Source: EB88 sp965199135 (GTDB lineage: Bacteria > Acidobacteriota > Terriglobia > Terriglobales > Acidobacteriaceae). From it: a stretch of 64,000 nt of DNA. The DNA is taken from positions 2,480,001-2,544,000 of the forward strand of contig OZ240685.1 of assembly GCA_965199135.1 (NCBI GenBank), given 5' to 3'. The notes beneath the pieces were generated by a model. The model ran no database searches, was not told the DNA's origin, and saw only the letters and a list, made by a program, of their open reading frames with translations. The position numbers and the translations under genes are program-made. This document shows, piece by piece, positions 1 through 9,376 of the stretch; the stretch's first letter is position 1, and every line of letters starts with the position of its first letter.

Positions 1-3000
1 AGAGCGCAGCGCACCTCGCTCTCGCAAGCGGTCATGGCGCTCGCCTGCTTCGTGCTGTTCCTGCTGGCGGCATTGCCAGCAGGCGCACAGAACAACTCGT
101 ACATCACGCTTGCAGCATCCGCCACTTCGCTCCCGGCAGGGCAGGTGGAGAGCCTGCATGCAAATGTCTCCGCTCATGAAGTCGCAACCGTGGGTCTTGG
201 CACGGTCGACTTCTGCGATGGGGCGTCAACAACGTGCACCGACATCCATCGGGTGGGCACCGCGCAGCTGGTTGAAAGTGGTGGTGCGACGCTGAGCGTT
301 ACTCCCGGCCTGGGCAAACACAGCTACTATGCGATCTACCGCGGCATCACCGGCACCTACGGGCTCACGAGCAGCACCTCAAACACCGTGACTGTCACGG
401 TCACCGGCATGGCGTCGAGCACGACTGCTTTGTCCGAGAGTGGAAACGCCGGCAACTACACGCTCACCGCGACGACTACAGGCAGTGGGTCGGGTGCGCC
501 GCCGGCCGGCGTGGTGTCGTTTGTCGACCAGAATTTCGTCGGGAGTGGCCCGGGTGGCGGAACCCTGGGCACACGGCAGTTCGAGGGCGCCGCTACGCTC
601 GGCTTTGCGACGCGCCAGGCCTCCCCTGCTGTCTACCCAAGCACGGTTGTCAGTGGCGACTTCAACGGAGACGGCAAGCCCGATGTTGCTGTTCTGAATA
701 CACAGACCAGCGGCGTCACAGTGCTGCTGGGGAATGGCGATGGCACCTTTGGGGCGCCGCTGAGCACAGCAATCGACGCGAACAACGATGCGAATGTTTC
801 AGCCGCTGTGGGTGATCTGAACAGCGACGGCAAGCTCGATCTCGTCGTCGCAGATGAAGATCTGAATCTCATCTGGGTTCTGCTCGGGAACGGCGATGGC
901 ACCTTTCAGGTGGCTTCTTCAGCGCTGACCTGCGGAAGTTCACCAGCAGGAGTTGCCATCGCTGGCGTAAGCGGATCAGGCAATCTCGACATTGTGGTTG
1001 CAAATCATGTGGCCACGGGAACCGTGTGTGTGTTGCACGGCTACGGTGACGGAACCTTTGGCGACGCAGCTACTTACTCGATCGATGCAGGTGTGCCGAG
1101 AAGTGTCGCTGCAGGTGATTTCAACAAGGACGGGCTTCTCGACCTTGCGACCGCGAATCAGAACGGGTCTGTCTCTATCCTGCTCGCCCTGGCAGCGGGC
1201 GGGTATGCGCCGGCGGTGAGCTATCCGGTCTCCGGCGGCCTCCAGTCCATCGTCGTCGCAGATTTCAACGGGGATGGCAATCTGGACCTCGCCGGCGCAC
1301 AGGTTGAGGTAAATACCATCACGGTCTTGCTGGGGAGCGCCTCAGGCACATTCAAACAGGGCTCCCTCTCCAGCATATCCAGCAGCACCTACGGGCTCGT
1401 CTACGGAGACTTCAATAACGATGGCATCGTGGACCTGGCAGCGCTCGTGCTTCCTTCAAACGTGCAGGTGCTGACAGGTGTTGGCGATGGCAGCTTCGGC
1501 ACGCCGGTCAGCAGCGATCTCGCCGGGAGTGGTCCGCCGCTCGCCGTAGCAGCAGCCGACTACAACGGCGACGGCGAAGCAGATCTTGCCGCAGTCGGCA
1601 CATCGGTCCGGAGCATTACGGTGCTTCTCTCGCAGCTATCTGTCTCGTCGACATTAAGCAATGTGGCGGTGCCTGGCAGCGGTGCCCACACGATCGAGGC
1701 CCAGTACAGCGGCAGCGGATCGTTCAACCCGAGCCAGGGATCGACCACGGTCACGGCCGCCCCCATTGCGACGGCGCTGACACTAAGGCCGTCCGGCCCT
1801 GCCGCGCCGGGCGCCACGGTCACCCTCACGGCTACGGTGAGCCCGAACACTCTCACCGAGGGCTACAACGCAGTCGGGACCACAGTGGCGTTCTTTGAGG
1901 GCATGCACGAGCTCGGTACGGCCACCTTGACCCCCAATGGGCAGGCAACGTTTTCAACTACCATCCCTACCGGTCTTCCGGCCAGCATCTTCGCCAATTA
2001 CCTGGGGAACACGTACTTCGCCCCCAGCACGGGACCGCTCCTGCCAGCACCGCCCCTCACCACGACGTTGCGACTTTCCGCCACCGTTGCGGCGAACTCG
2101 TCTGGCCAACCAGTGACGCTGACAGCCACGCTGAACCCGTACTCTCTCGGTGCTTACAGCACGAACGGAGAGCCGGTACAGTTCACCGTGGGTACGCAAC
2201 AGATCCCCGCCCTCCTGTCGAATGGAAGTGCCAGCATCTCGATTCCTCCTGGCACATTGGCGAGCGGCAACAACACCTTTGTCGCAAACTATGCCGGGGA
2301 CCCGTACCTGGCGGCCAGCAGCGCTACGCTGCCCTATGGCTCTGCCGCGCAGGTGCCCACATGCACCGTCCAGCCGACAATCCTCTCGAGCGCGGCCGGC
2401 ACGGTGACGGTGAGCGTTGGGGCATGCACCGACCCGCGAGGACTTCCACTCACCGAGACCATCCAGTGGGGAGACCAAACGCCCAGCTCCACGGTCACAA
2501 ACGGCCAGCCCACCCAGCACACGTACACGTTTCCGATGTCATCTAGCTCCACAGCGGCTGTTTCGAACAGCTACACGGCTGTGGTAACAGCAACCGACAC
2601 CGCCGGCCTCAGCGTCACCGCCTCGTACGCCATCACGCCACCCGCCATCATCACGGCAGGCACATCAGTGACCGTCACGCCGCCGGTGCCGCCGCCGCCG
2701 CAGACCGTCATCGTCACCTTCGTCTGCACCTCTGTCAGCATCCAGGGTGCGCAGGCGACCAGCGTGCTGCCGTCGCAATACGGGATAAGCTGCGCGCCGA
2801 CCGAACCGGTGACCGTCTCTGCCAATTCTCCGTTGCCCGCAGTCACGATCAGCACCACCGCATCCTCCTCGACTACCGCTGCGCTCACCCGCCCAGGCGC
2901 CACCTTCCTTGCGCTCGCCTTCCCGTTTCCGTTGCTCGGCGGAGCTGTGCTGGCCTTGAAGCGCAAGCGGGGGACCCTGCTTCTGCTTGGCTGCATGGCC

Positions 3001-3192
3001 ATCACGCTGGGCCTGCTCGGCGGGTGTGGCGGATCGTTTCGGCCGCCCGCAGCGACCATCACCGCTGCGAATCATTACGCCGTCACGGTGTTGACGACTG
3101 TCACGTCCAGTGGACAGTCGGGCGGCACCTCTTCTTCCTCCTTTACCCAGACGTCGCTGATCGTCCCCCTGAATGTTGACTCGAGCCACTAG
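1..3192 (+). CDS. Secreted FG-GAP/Ig-like repeat protein (5' end probably outside window)
   Basis: Large exported protein. The first ATG is at 34, but the frame is open to base 1 and the codons before it encode Arg residues that would give the signal peptide its missing positive n-region, so translation probably starts upstream of the window. The hydrophobic stretch after the ATG ends at an Ala-Gly-Ala-Gln cleavage-like site. About six FG-GAP/VCBS repeats follow (DFNGDGKPD- and GNGDGTF-type motifs, roughly residues 200-530), forming a predicted beta-propeller with Ca-binding loops. Bacterial Ig-like modules follow (about 540-780). The C-terminus has two hydrophobic segments separated by KRKRG and then GCGG, an arrangement I associate with Acidobacteriota surface proteins. 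Role unknown; adhesion or glycan binding is possible. The downstream gene lies 30 bases away on the same strand. Confidence 0.75.
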   Translation, partial: RAQRTSLSQAVMALACFVLFLLAALPAGAQNNSYITLAASATSLPAGQVESLHANVSAHEVATVGLGTVDFCDGASTTCTDIHRVGTAQLVESGGATLSVTPGLGKHSYYAIYRGITGTYGLTSSTSNTVTVTVTGMASSTTALSESGNAGNYTLTATTTGSGSGAPPAGVVSFVDQNFVGSGPGGGTLGTRQFEGAATLGFATRQASPAVYPSTVVSGDFNGDGKPDVAVLNTQTSGVTVLLGNGDGTFGAPLSTAIDANNDANVSAAVGDLNSDGKLDLVVADEDLNLIWVLLGNGDGTFQVASSALTCGSSPAGVAIAGVSGSGNLDIVVANHVATGTVCVLHGYGDGTFGDAATYSIDAGVPRSVAAGDFNKDGLLDLATANQNGSVSILLALAAGGYAPAVSYPVSGGLQSIVVADFNGDGNLDLAGAQVEVNTITVLLGSASGTFKQGSLSSISSSTYGLVYGDFNNDGIVDLAALVLPSNVQVLTGVGDGSFGTPVSSDLAGSGPPLAVAAADYNGDGEADLAAVGTSVRSITVLLSQLSVSSTLSNVAVPGSGAHTIEAQYSGSGSFNPSQGSTTVTAAPIATALTLRPSGPAAPGATVTLTATVSPNTLTEGYNAVGTTVAFFEGMHELGTATLTPNGQATFSTTIPTGLPASIFANYLGNTYFAPSTGPLLPAPPLTTTLRLSATVAANSSGQPVTLTATLNPYSLGAYSTNGEPVQFTVGTQQIPALLSNGSASISIPPGTLASGNNTFVANYAGDPYLAASSATLPYGSAAQVPTCTVQPTILSSAAGTVTVSVGACTDPRGLPLTETIQWGDQTPSSTVTNGQPTQHTYTFPMSSSSTAAVSNSYTAVVTATDTAGLSVTASYAITPPAIITAGTSVTVTPPVPPPPQTVIVTFVCTSVSIQGAQATSVLPSQYGISCAPTEPVTVSANSPLPAVTISTTASSSTTAALTRPGATFLALAFPFPLLGGAVLALKRKRGTLLLLGCMAITLGLLGGCGGSFRPPAATITAANHYAVTVLTTVTSSGQSGGTSSSSFTQTSLIVPLNVDSSH

Positions 3193-3222
3193 CCGCAATC
3201 CGTAAACCGTGAGAGATCAATC

Positions 3223-4461
3223 ATGCGACGCCAGTCGAGAGTTCCTGTTGTGTGCACGCGTTTCCGTGGCCTCTTCCGCTTGCCTTGCTTTGTCGCTGCT
3301 GTTGCTCTGCCGATCGCAAGCACGGCCGCGGCGCAACTCTGCCAGACCACGCACACGACTGATCTGTACTGTTTGCTGCCCTCGGCTTTTCACACACAGA
3401 GCCTGCCATTCAACGCCTTCTTTACACCCTTTGGAACAGAGCTCGGGGAGCTGCCGACGCCTGCGCCGGCGGGGCTGGTGCTGAGTTTCAGGAATGGCGT
3501 GCTGCAGCCCTCGAGTGAGAGTCTCGGCTCCATCTTCTCGGAGCGTGCGGAAACGATCGGAAAGCGACGACTGTTCCTCGGCTTCACGTACCAGAACTTC
3601 GGTTTCGGTTCGCTCGATGGTGTCCGTTTGAAGCAGCTGCCAATCCTGCTCTACTACCCACCGCTGCAGGTGTACACCGCTACCGAGAGCCGGATCAATG
3701 TGCGCGCGGGGCAGTATGCGGCAGAGGGGGCGATTGGCCTCACCCGTACCGTCGATCTTTCGGTTGCGATTCCCTTCGAGAGAGTCGCGTTCTCAGCGTC
3801 GGTCCAGGGGGAGGAGTATGGACCGGGCGGCGCAACAGCGCAGTTCACCGAGTACGTGCCCGGTAGTTCCTCGGGCATCGGCGATGTCACCGTCAGCGCA
3901 AAGGACGAACTGCTGGACTGGAAGGCCTTGCGGCTTGCCGCTGGGCTCGCGTTTCGGCTGCCCACGGGTGACGAGCTGAACTTTCTTGGCTCTGGCACCC
4001 CGGGCGTGCGTCCGTATGTTGCGTTCTCCAGCCGGCCCATCCTGCACCGCTTGCCCATCGCACCGCACAGCAATGTCGGCTATCAATGGAACGGACATTC
4101 CATCCTGAACACCAACGCAGCGGGCGGCAAGAAGCAGCTGCCCCCGAACGTCCTCTATACCGCGGGCTTCGATGTCGCCGTGGGGAGGCGCGTCAGCTTT
4201 GTCGCTGATCTGCTGGGGCAGCACTTCTTGAACGCGCCTCGGTTCACCGGCGTACAGAATGTGCCGATACCGTTTGCGACTGTTTCGGCGCCTACCGTGG
4301 GCACGACCGTGCATGGGTTCACGAGCGACAACCTGGCGCTCGGCTTCAAGGCAGACACCCTGCGGCATCTCGTCGTGACCGCGAACGCAACGATCAAGCT
4401 CGACAATGGAGGGTTGCGAGCCAGGATCGTTCCGCTGGGTGCAGTCTCCTACTCGTTCTGA
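3223..4461 (+). CDS. Putative outer-membrane beta-barrel protein
   Basis: 412 aa with an Arg-rich n-region and a hydrophobic core ending in STAAAQ, a clear Sec signal peptide (about residues 1-38). The mature part is rich in alternating polar/hydrophobic strands and ends in ...GAVSYSF, with a C-terminal Phe as in outer-membrane barrels. It resembles MetA-pathway/transporter-like barrels annotated in Acidobacteriota, but I see no diagnostic catalytic motif. It probably forms a unit with the upstream FG-GAP gene (30-base gap). Function not assigned; the barrel fold is inferred from composition and the terminal aromatic residue. Confidence 0.6.
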   Translation: MRRQSRVPVVCTRFRGLFRLPCFVAAVALPIASTAAAQLCQTTHTTDLYCLLPSAFHTQSLPFNAFFTPFGTELGELPTPAPAGLVLSFRNGVLQPSSESLGSIFSERAETIGKRRLFLGFTYQNFGFGSLDGVRLKQLPILLYYPPLQVYTATESRINVRAGQYAAEGAIGLTRTVDLSVAIPFERVAFSASVQGEEYGPGGATAQFTEYVPGSSSGIGDVTVSAKDELLDWKALRLAAGLAFRLPTGDELNFLGSGTPGVRPYVAFSSRPILHRLPIAPHSNVGYQWNGHSILNTNAAGGKKQLPPNVLYTAGFDVAVGRRVSFVADLLGQHFLNAPRFTGVQNVPIPFATVSAPTVGTTVHGFTSDNLALGFKADTLRHLVVTANATIKLDNGGLRARIVPLGAVSYSF

Positions 4462-4487
4462 GCCTCGTCTATCCTTTCAACGGGTAG

Positions 4488-7166
4488 CTACTGAACCGCT
4501 GCGACGACCCAGCCCTCACCCTCGCGGCGAAGCTGGAAGTGAGCGGCCGCACTCTGTTCTGGCTGGCGCTTGCCCTTTTGCGTGTAGATGGCGATCTGCT
4601 GGCAGGTCGCATTCGCACTGGCACCGCTCACCACGATGTCAGAGTCCGCGCATTTCAGCTCGAGATGGATGGCGTTGAACTGGTCGAAGACAAAGCGCGC
4701 ATTCCGTTGTTGCGCCGTTGACATGGTGGGCCACGCATGGCGGAGATCATCCATGCTTTCGCTCTCGAAGGCCTGCCGATAGCGCTCGAGCGCTGCTTTC
4801 ACGGCGCCCGTGGGGGATGCTGCCGGAAGGGCGACCGCAGCAGCAACTGCCGGTTGCGGCGGCGCGGGCGCGGGAGTGGTAACTGCCAGGGAGACAGATT
4901 TCTCCGTTGTGCCTCCCGCGTTCTTTGCAACAACACGATAACTCGTGGACTGTTGCGGAGTCAGCAGCATGGAGCCACTCGGCTGCACGGCGCCGATCCC
5001 GTCGATCGACACCTCGGCAGCGCCATCCGTATGCCACGTCAGCGTGGACCCGGTGCCTGGGAGCACACTGTCCTTCGACAGGGAGAGAGTCAGCCCCGGA
5101 GCCGCCACTGGAGCGACCGGAGCAGCAGGCGCCGGGGCTGGTTTTGGAGCTTCGGCGATCGCGGCAGGGGCGGGAGTCGTTGACTGAGCCGTGCTTGTTG
5201 CTGCGGCTGCGGGCGACGCAGCAGGAACCAGCCAGACTTCGAACTGTCCTGCAGGAACCACGCCCTTTGCATTCGGAGAGAGAGCCGCGGCCAGGTCGCC
5301 CGGGACAAGCGGGTGCAGAAGGCTCGCGAGTTTGGCTGCTTCCGTCTGATCCTCGGGCCGAAAGTAGCGTACTTCCGAGTGCGCGGGCGCACTGCCGGTC
5401 GCAACCTGCACGACCTCCGGCACAGCGTAGCCTCGTTGTTTCAGATGAGTCTGAACGTTGTGGGCGAGAGCCCCTCCCCCCGCTGTGAACTGGAGGTACA
5501 CGCGTTCCGCCTGGATGTTCTGGGCGATGGCGGCGAGTGCCGTCGCAGAGCCTTTGGCCGCGTCGATCTGTTGCACGATGCTGGCCTGGAACTGCTCTGC
5601 CTTGCGCGCCTGAAGGTTAGCCACGCTGGCTTCGGCCTCGGCGCGCTGCTTCTCGGCATTTGCAAGCACGACCGACTCCCGGGCGCGTTCACTGCGAGCG
5701 CTGAAGTACACGAACAGCAGCACCACGGCGAGCAACGTGGCGCACAGGACGAGACCCCGCGTCCGCACCCTCCGCCAGAGGTGAGCGCGTTCACTCGCGT
5801 AGAGAAACTGTGCTTCCCGGCTCGCGTCCGCGAGGAGGGGACGCAGTTCTTCGGCGCGCTCCAGCTGGCTGCCCCGATACAAACAGGCCTGATATGCCTG
5901 GTGGTCCCGGTCCCAGTCCGACGCGTCCTCGCGGAGGCGCTGCAGACGCGACACCACTTCCGCCTCCGCATCGACCCAGTGCCCGAGCCGGGTCCACTGC
6001 CGGATCAGCGCCTCGTGCGAGAGATCAATGACCGAGTGCGTCCCGAGGCTGCCTTCTGTGCTGACGAGGAAGGAGCGGCCTGGCCGGCGAAACGCCTCGA
6101 TCACGGCCGCAAGTTCCGGGAGCGGCACACCTGTCTCAGCAGAGATCTCTGAGACGGGGCGCGGACGGCGTACCTTGCGATTCCTGTTGACTTGCGTGAT
6201 CGCGCGGAAGAGCTTCTCGGCCACCAGCTTCCCACGACTGTCGAGCTCCGCGTACACCTCTTCCGCATGCGCCGAGAGGCAGTTCGAGAAGGTGCCGACG
6301 GCCTCATACACAGCAAGGTCGAACGCGGCGTGCGCGCCCGAGCGCTCCCAGATCCGCATCAGCGCGTGCTGCATCACGGGGAGCTGGTCCGAGCGGCTGT
6401 CCAGGTCGTTCAGCATGCGATCGACGAGCGAGCCGGTGATGGTTCCCCCGGCCAGATCAAGGGGGCCAAGGATCGCCCGGCTGAACTGCTGGCGCGACAT
6501 CTGCGGCACCAGGTAGAGGCCCTCGTTGATTGCTTCGGCCATGCCGACGTAGGTCGCGCACTCGTTCAACCACTCGATGCGCATGGTCACCATGACGTAT
6601 ACGGGCACGTCATCGGAGGCGGCGGCGGTGAGCAGCAGCTTGAGGAACTGTTTTACTTCTTCCTGTGCGGCTTCGCCCGCCCGCTGCGCATACTGGAACA
6701 ACTCCTCGAACTGGTCCACCACGAGCAGGACCTTGTGAGTGACAGAGCCTGGTGCGGGTTCAGCCAACGTGTCGAGGCTGAGCACCAGCCCTCGCGGCCC
6801 GCTTTCAAGCGCCTCTCTCAGCATGGCGGTGCTTTGGTGCGGGAGGACTGGCGCAAGCGCTTCTGCGAGGTTCGCGATTGGCCGGTCCCCAGGCCGGAAG
6901 GTTGCCATCAACCACTCGGCATCCAGGTAGCCGTCGCGCACCTGCGGGAGAACGCCCGCGCGGACGAGCGAGGATTTCCCGCTTCCCGAGGCGCCTACGA
7001 CTGCAACAAAGTGCAGCCGCCGGAGTCGCTTCAGAAGATCGTTGATCTCCGCGGAGCGGCCGAAGAACCAGGCAGAGTCTTCCTCTCCGTATGGACGGAG
7101 GCCGGGAAAGGGGGTGTGTTCCGAAAGCATGGTCAGACTGGCGGCGGGTTGGAGAACGTCAGGCAT
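4488..7166 (-). CDS. Membrane-anchored nSTAND1-type NTPase
   Basis: 892 aa. The N-terminus has the nSTAND1 signature (PFPGLRPY..ED...FFGR, about residues 19-37), Walker A GASGSGKSS (58-66) and a Walker B-like VVDQFEEL (149-156). A winged-helix/arm region follows, including LSHEALIRQW (382-391), typical of the family. One transmembrane helix (about 470-490) is followed by a charged coiled coil (490-530). After it come a LytR-C-like stretch (about 555-620), a Pro/Ala-rich linker (650-690), an Ig-like domain (690-765) and an NTF2/SnoaL-like C-terminal domain. STAND ATPases act as switches in signalling or cell-death systems; here the N-terminal ATPase would be cytoplasmic. Its start overlaps the end of the upstream TIR gene by 8 bases, so the two are probably co-translated. 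Trigger and target are unknown. An internal Met13 is an alternative start. Confidence 0.8.
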   Translation of the reverse strand: MPDVLQPAASLTMLSEHTPFPGLRPYGEEDSAWFFGRSAEINDLLKRLRRLHFVAVVGASGSGKSSLVRAGVLPQVRDGYLDAEWLMATFRPGDRPIANLAEALAPVLPHQSTAMLREALESGPRGLVLSLDTLAEPAPGSVTHKVLLVVDQFEELFQYAQRAGEAAQEEVKQFLKLLLTAAASDDVPVYVMVTMRIEWLNECATYVGMAEAINEGLYLVPQMSRQQFSRAILGPLDLAGGTITGSLVDRMLNDLDSRSDQLPVMQHALMRIWERSGAHAAFDLAVYEAVGTFSNCLSAHAEEVYAELDSRGKLVAEKLFRAITQVNRNRKVRRPRPVSEISAETGVPLPELAAVIEAFRRPGRSFLVSTEGSLGTHSVIDLSHEALIRQWTRLGHWVDAEAEVVSRLQRLREDASDWDRDHQAYQACLYRGSQLERAEELRPLLADASREAQFLYASERAHLWRRVRTRGLVLCATLLAVVLLFVYFSARSERARESVVLANAEKQRAEAEASVANLQARKAEQFQASIVQQIDAAKGSATALAAIAQNIQAERVYLQFTAGGGALAHNVQTHLKQRGYAVPEVVQVATGSAPAHSEVRYFRPEDQTEAAKLASLLHPLVPGDLAAALSPNAKGVVPAGQFEVWLVPAASPAAAATSTAQSTTPAPAAIAEAPKPAPAPAAPVAPVAAPGLTLSLSKDSVLPGTGSTLTWHTDGAAEVSIDGIGAVQPSGSMLLTPQQSTSYRVVAKNAGGTTEKSVSLAVTTPAPAPPQPAVAAAVALPAASPTGAVKAALERYRQAFESESMDDLRHAWPTMSTAQQRNARFVFDQFNAIHLELKCADSDIVVSGASANATCQQIAIYTQKGKRQPEQSAAAHFQLRREGEGWVVAAVQ

Positions 7167-8601
7167 CTGCTTGTTCTAATCGGGCGAGAAAGCCTCGAAC
7201 ATCATCAAAAGTGCCGCTTTGTTTTACGAAGACCGGAATGACACGGGGATGTTCAAAATTGAACTCCATATCGATTGCTGGAGGAAGTTCGAGTGCCGCG
7301 AAGGCTGTTGGCCGCTCTTCCCGCCGACGCAGGCGAAAGGCTTCGGTCATTACGTCTTCCGCCCAGGTCCGCGTCTCGGTTGTGTACGGCACAATCAGTC
7401 CATCGCAGACAGCAAGTCTCGATTGCATCTTTTCCGGCTGGATCTTGTTGTAATCGAAGACCGAGATCCCGCAGTTGTTGTCGTTCAGGTATTGCTTGAG
7501 CGGCATCAACGAGTCTGGATTGGCCATGGAATGCCAGATGTGAATGATCGGTGCCTCACGCGTGCCCCGCATCGCTCGCGCTGGCGGTGTATGTGCCGCG
7601 CGCATCCGGTGCTCCAGCTCGTCTTTTAGTTCTTCGAGGTCCGAGCGCAGCAGTTCCACGGCATTGTTGGTCATGAGCGATTCGAGAAAAGATCGGTGCT
7701 CGTCCGTGTCCACCTCGTCGAGCGCAAGCGAGCGCGGCAGCCACACCAGCGGCCTGCGGGCGGGATGCGCCCCGAGTGCGGCTTCGAACTGCTGACGCGA
7801 CGGCGACACGTCCGACGTGCCGCGACCGCGCCCCGGATAGCAGCCGAACATATGCACCGAGAGTGCCGCCGGGTCCGACAGCGACGACGTCACATCTTCA
7901 GACCATCCCGCGACCTCGAACCCCTCGCCCTGCGAGAGTGCAAGCCGCAGCTTCTCCTGCTTGCGATAGAGATCGTCTGTGACTTCGGCAAGGTAGACAG
8001 TCGGCGTGCGCGCCATGCGTGTCGCTTGCACTCCGTAGCTGCGCTCGGCGACTTCGCCGCGGTCACGCCGCTCGCGCATGTTCTGGAGCACAGCCCAGAC
8101 CGAGTCGCGTACCTTCCACAGTCCCTGCACCCAGGGGTCCGAACTCGCGAGTTTGCTAGGTCTTCCGAAGAGCGACGAGTGCCCGTCGAAGAAGGGTTGC
8201 GGGCTCGTCGTGCGAAACTCCGGCGCCCAGCGTTCACGTGTGTAGTCGCGGTCGATCACCATCGCCTGCATCCGGCTCATGCTGCCCACGGTCATACCGA
8301 ACGCCGGATGACGCTGTTGGCGAAACTCCTCGATCTCCCGCCTGCAGTACGTGGAGTCGCCGTACGCGAGCGAGAGCACGCTGAGAAAGACCGCACTCTG
8401 AGAGATTGCGTTTGCAATCGCGAGATTGAAGTCCTCGCCGGTGCGCAGGCCAGGGTCCCACCAGATGCGAAAGTCGCGACTCTTCCCCTCAAGCTCAGCC
8501 TTGAGCGTCTCGATGAACTCCGTCACCCAGCCCCACGGAAGATCGTTGCGATGCGCATAGCTGATGAAGAGGTCGTAGGTAAACCCGGAAACGACAGCCA
8601 T
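7159..8601 (-). CDS. TIR-domain protein with second TIR-like C-terminal region
   Basis: 480 aa. Residues 8-100 are a TIR domain: YDLFISYAHRND opening, DFRIWWDPGLRTGEDF (the BB-loop region) and CRREIEEF carrying the expected catalytic Glu (E89). Bacterial TIR domains hydrolyse NAD or make signalling nucleotides; that activity is inferred. The middle (about 190-345) is unrecognised. Residues 345-475 (IIHIWHSMANPDS..., TETRTWAEDVMTEAF) have a flavodoxin/TIR-like pattern with another Trp-x-Glu stretch. ATG start with GAGG about 7 bases upstream. It overlaps the nSTAND1 gene, suggesting a sensor/effector pair. It is transcribed away from the divergent GH108 gene. Confidence 0.78.
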   Translation of the reverse strand: MAVVSGFTYDLFISYAHRNDLPWGWVTEFIETLKAELEGKSRDFRIWWDPGLRTGEDFNLAIANAISQSAVFLSVLSLAYGDSTYCRREIEEFRQQRHPAFGMTVGSMSRMQAMVIDRDYTRERWAPEFRTTSPQPFFDGHSSLFGRPSKLASSDPWVQGLWKVRDSVWAVLQNMRERRDRGEVAERSYGVQATRMARTPTVYLAEVTDDLYRKQEKLRLALSQGEGFEVAGWSEDVTSSLSDPAALSVHMFGCYPGRGRGTSDVSPSRQQFEAALGAHPARRPLVWLPRSLALDEVDTDEHRSFLESLMTNNAVELLRSDLEELKDELEHRMRAAHTPPARAMRGTREAPIIHIWHSMANPDSLMPLKQYLNDNNCGISVFDYNKIQPEKMQSRLAVCDGLIVPYTTETRTWAEDVMTEAFRLRRREERPTAFAALELPPAIDMEFNFEHPRVIPVFVKQSGTFDDVRGFLARLEQADA

Positions 8602-8817
8602 AAGAGCCTCTTATTGGAAGTGCTGACCAGCTTACCACCGCGGAGAGATACCGAGGGCTATCTCGATGGGCGCATGAAATAGAAGTTTTGTCTGATCGCT
8701 TCTTTTCTTCGGAGTCGACTTAGTCCATACTTCTGCTCACGAAAGCTTCCATACCCAACGGCAGATAAGTTAGTTCCCGCGCAACCTCGCGTCCCCGCGG
8801 GATGACAGAGGAGTTAC
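8602..8817. promoter_or_regulatory. Divergent intergenic region between TIR operon and GH108 gene
   Basis: 216 bases with no convincing ORF. It must hold the promoters of the leftward TIR-nSTAND1 operon and the rightward muramidase gene. A good GAGGAG ribosome site lies just before the muramidase ATG. The sequence is more AT-rich around 8680-8770 than its neighbours. No clear -35/-10 pair or operator palindrome can be defended by eye. Confidence 0.4.
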
Positions 8818-9369
8818 ATGGCGGATTTTCTTACTGCGCTGTCGATCACGCTTGCCTTCGAGGGCGGCTACTGCGACGATCCCGCGGATCCTGGTGGGGA
8901 AACGAACATGGGCATCACCATGCGCGTCTTCCGCATGACAGCCCACCCACTGCTTGGCGTCGAGCCGACTTCTGAGAACCTCCAGAGAATGACACAGGCG
9001 CAGGCCGGCATTATCTATCGCGCGAACTACTGGACGCCGATCCACGGCGACGCGATCGAGCACCAGGGTCTTGCAAATATTCTGTTTGACTTCTATGTCA
9101 ACAGCGGCACGCACGCGAGCAGTCTGCTGCAGCAGACAGTGAATACGATGGGTGCGAAGCCGCCGCTTATTGTCGATGGTGGCATGGGAGTGTCGACCCT
9201 GAAGGCGCTTGAATCCCTGCCGCTCGACGAGGTGTACCAACAATATAAGGCAGGCCGAGCCGCCTATTACGAGGCTCTCGGAAAGAAGTACCCACGCTTC
9301 GTCAAAGGCTGGTTGAATCGCGTGAATGCCTTCCCCGACCTTCACGTGGCGGTGCATGCCGTTGCCTAG
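8818..9369 (+). CDS. GH108-family muramidase (phage endolysin type)
   Basis: 183 aa. The N-terminus has the GH108 signature: FEGGY followed by DPADPGGETNMGIT, with E15 as the expected catalytic Glu. The C-terminal part (RAAYYEALGKKYP..., KGWLNRVN) matches the peptidoglycan-binding region that usually follows. The family cleaves the glycan backbone of peptidoglycan and is common as phage or prophage endolysin. There is no signal peptide or transmembrane helix, so the enzyme should stay cytoplasmic unless a pore releases it. ATG preceded by GAGGAG. No other phage genes are nearby; the gene ends 7 bases from the convergent caspase-like protease gene, next to the putative gasdermin. Confidence 0.85.
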   Translation: MADFLTALSITLAFEGGYCDDPADPGGETNMGITMRVFRMTAHPLLGVEPTSENLQRMTQAQAGIIYRANYWTPIHGDAIEHQGLANILFDFYVNSGTHASSLLQQTVNTMGAKPPLIVDGGMGVSTLKALESLPLDEVYQQYKAGRAAYYEALGKKYPRFVKGWLNRVNAFPDLHVAVHAVA

Positions 9370-9376
9370 TTCCTGC

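Noticed and set aside
8818..9369. Prophage remnant
   Set aside because: The muramidase is phage-type, but no capsid, tail, terminase, holin or integrase gene flanks it.
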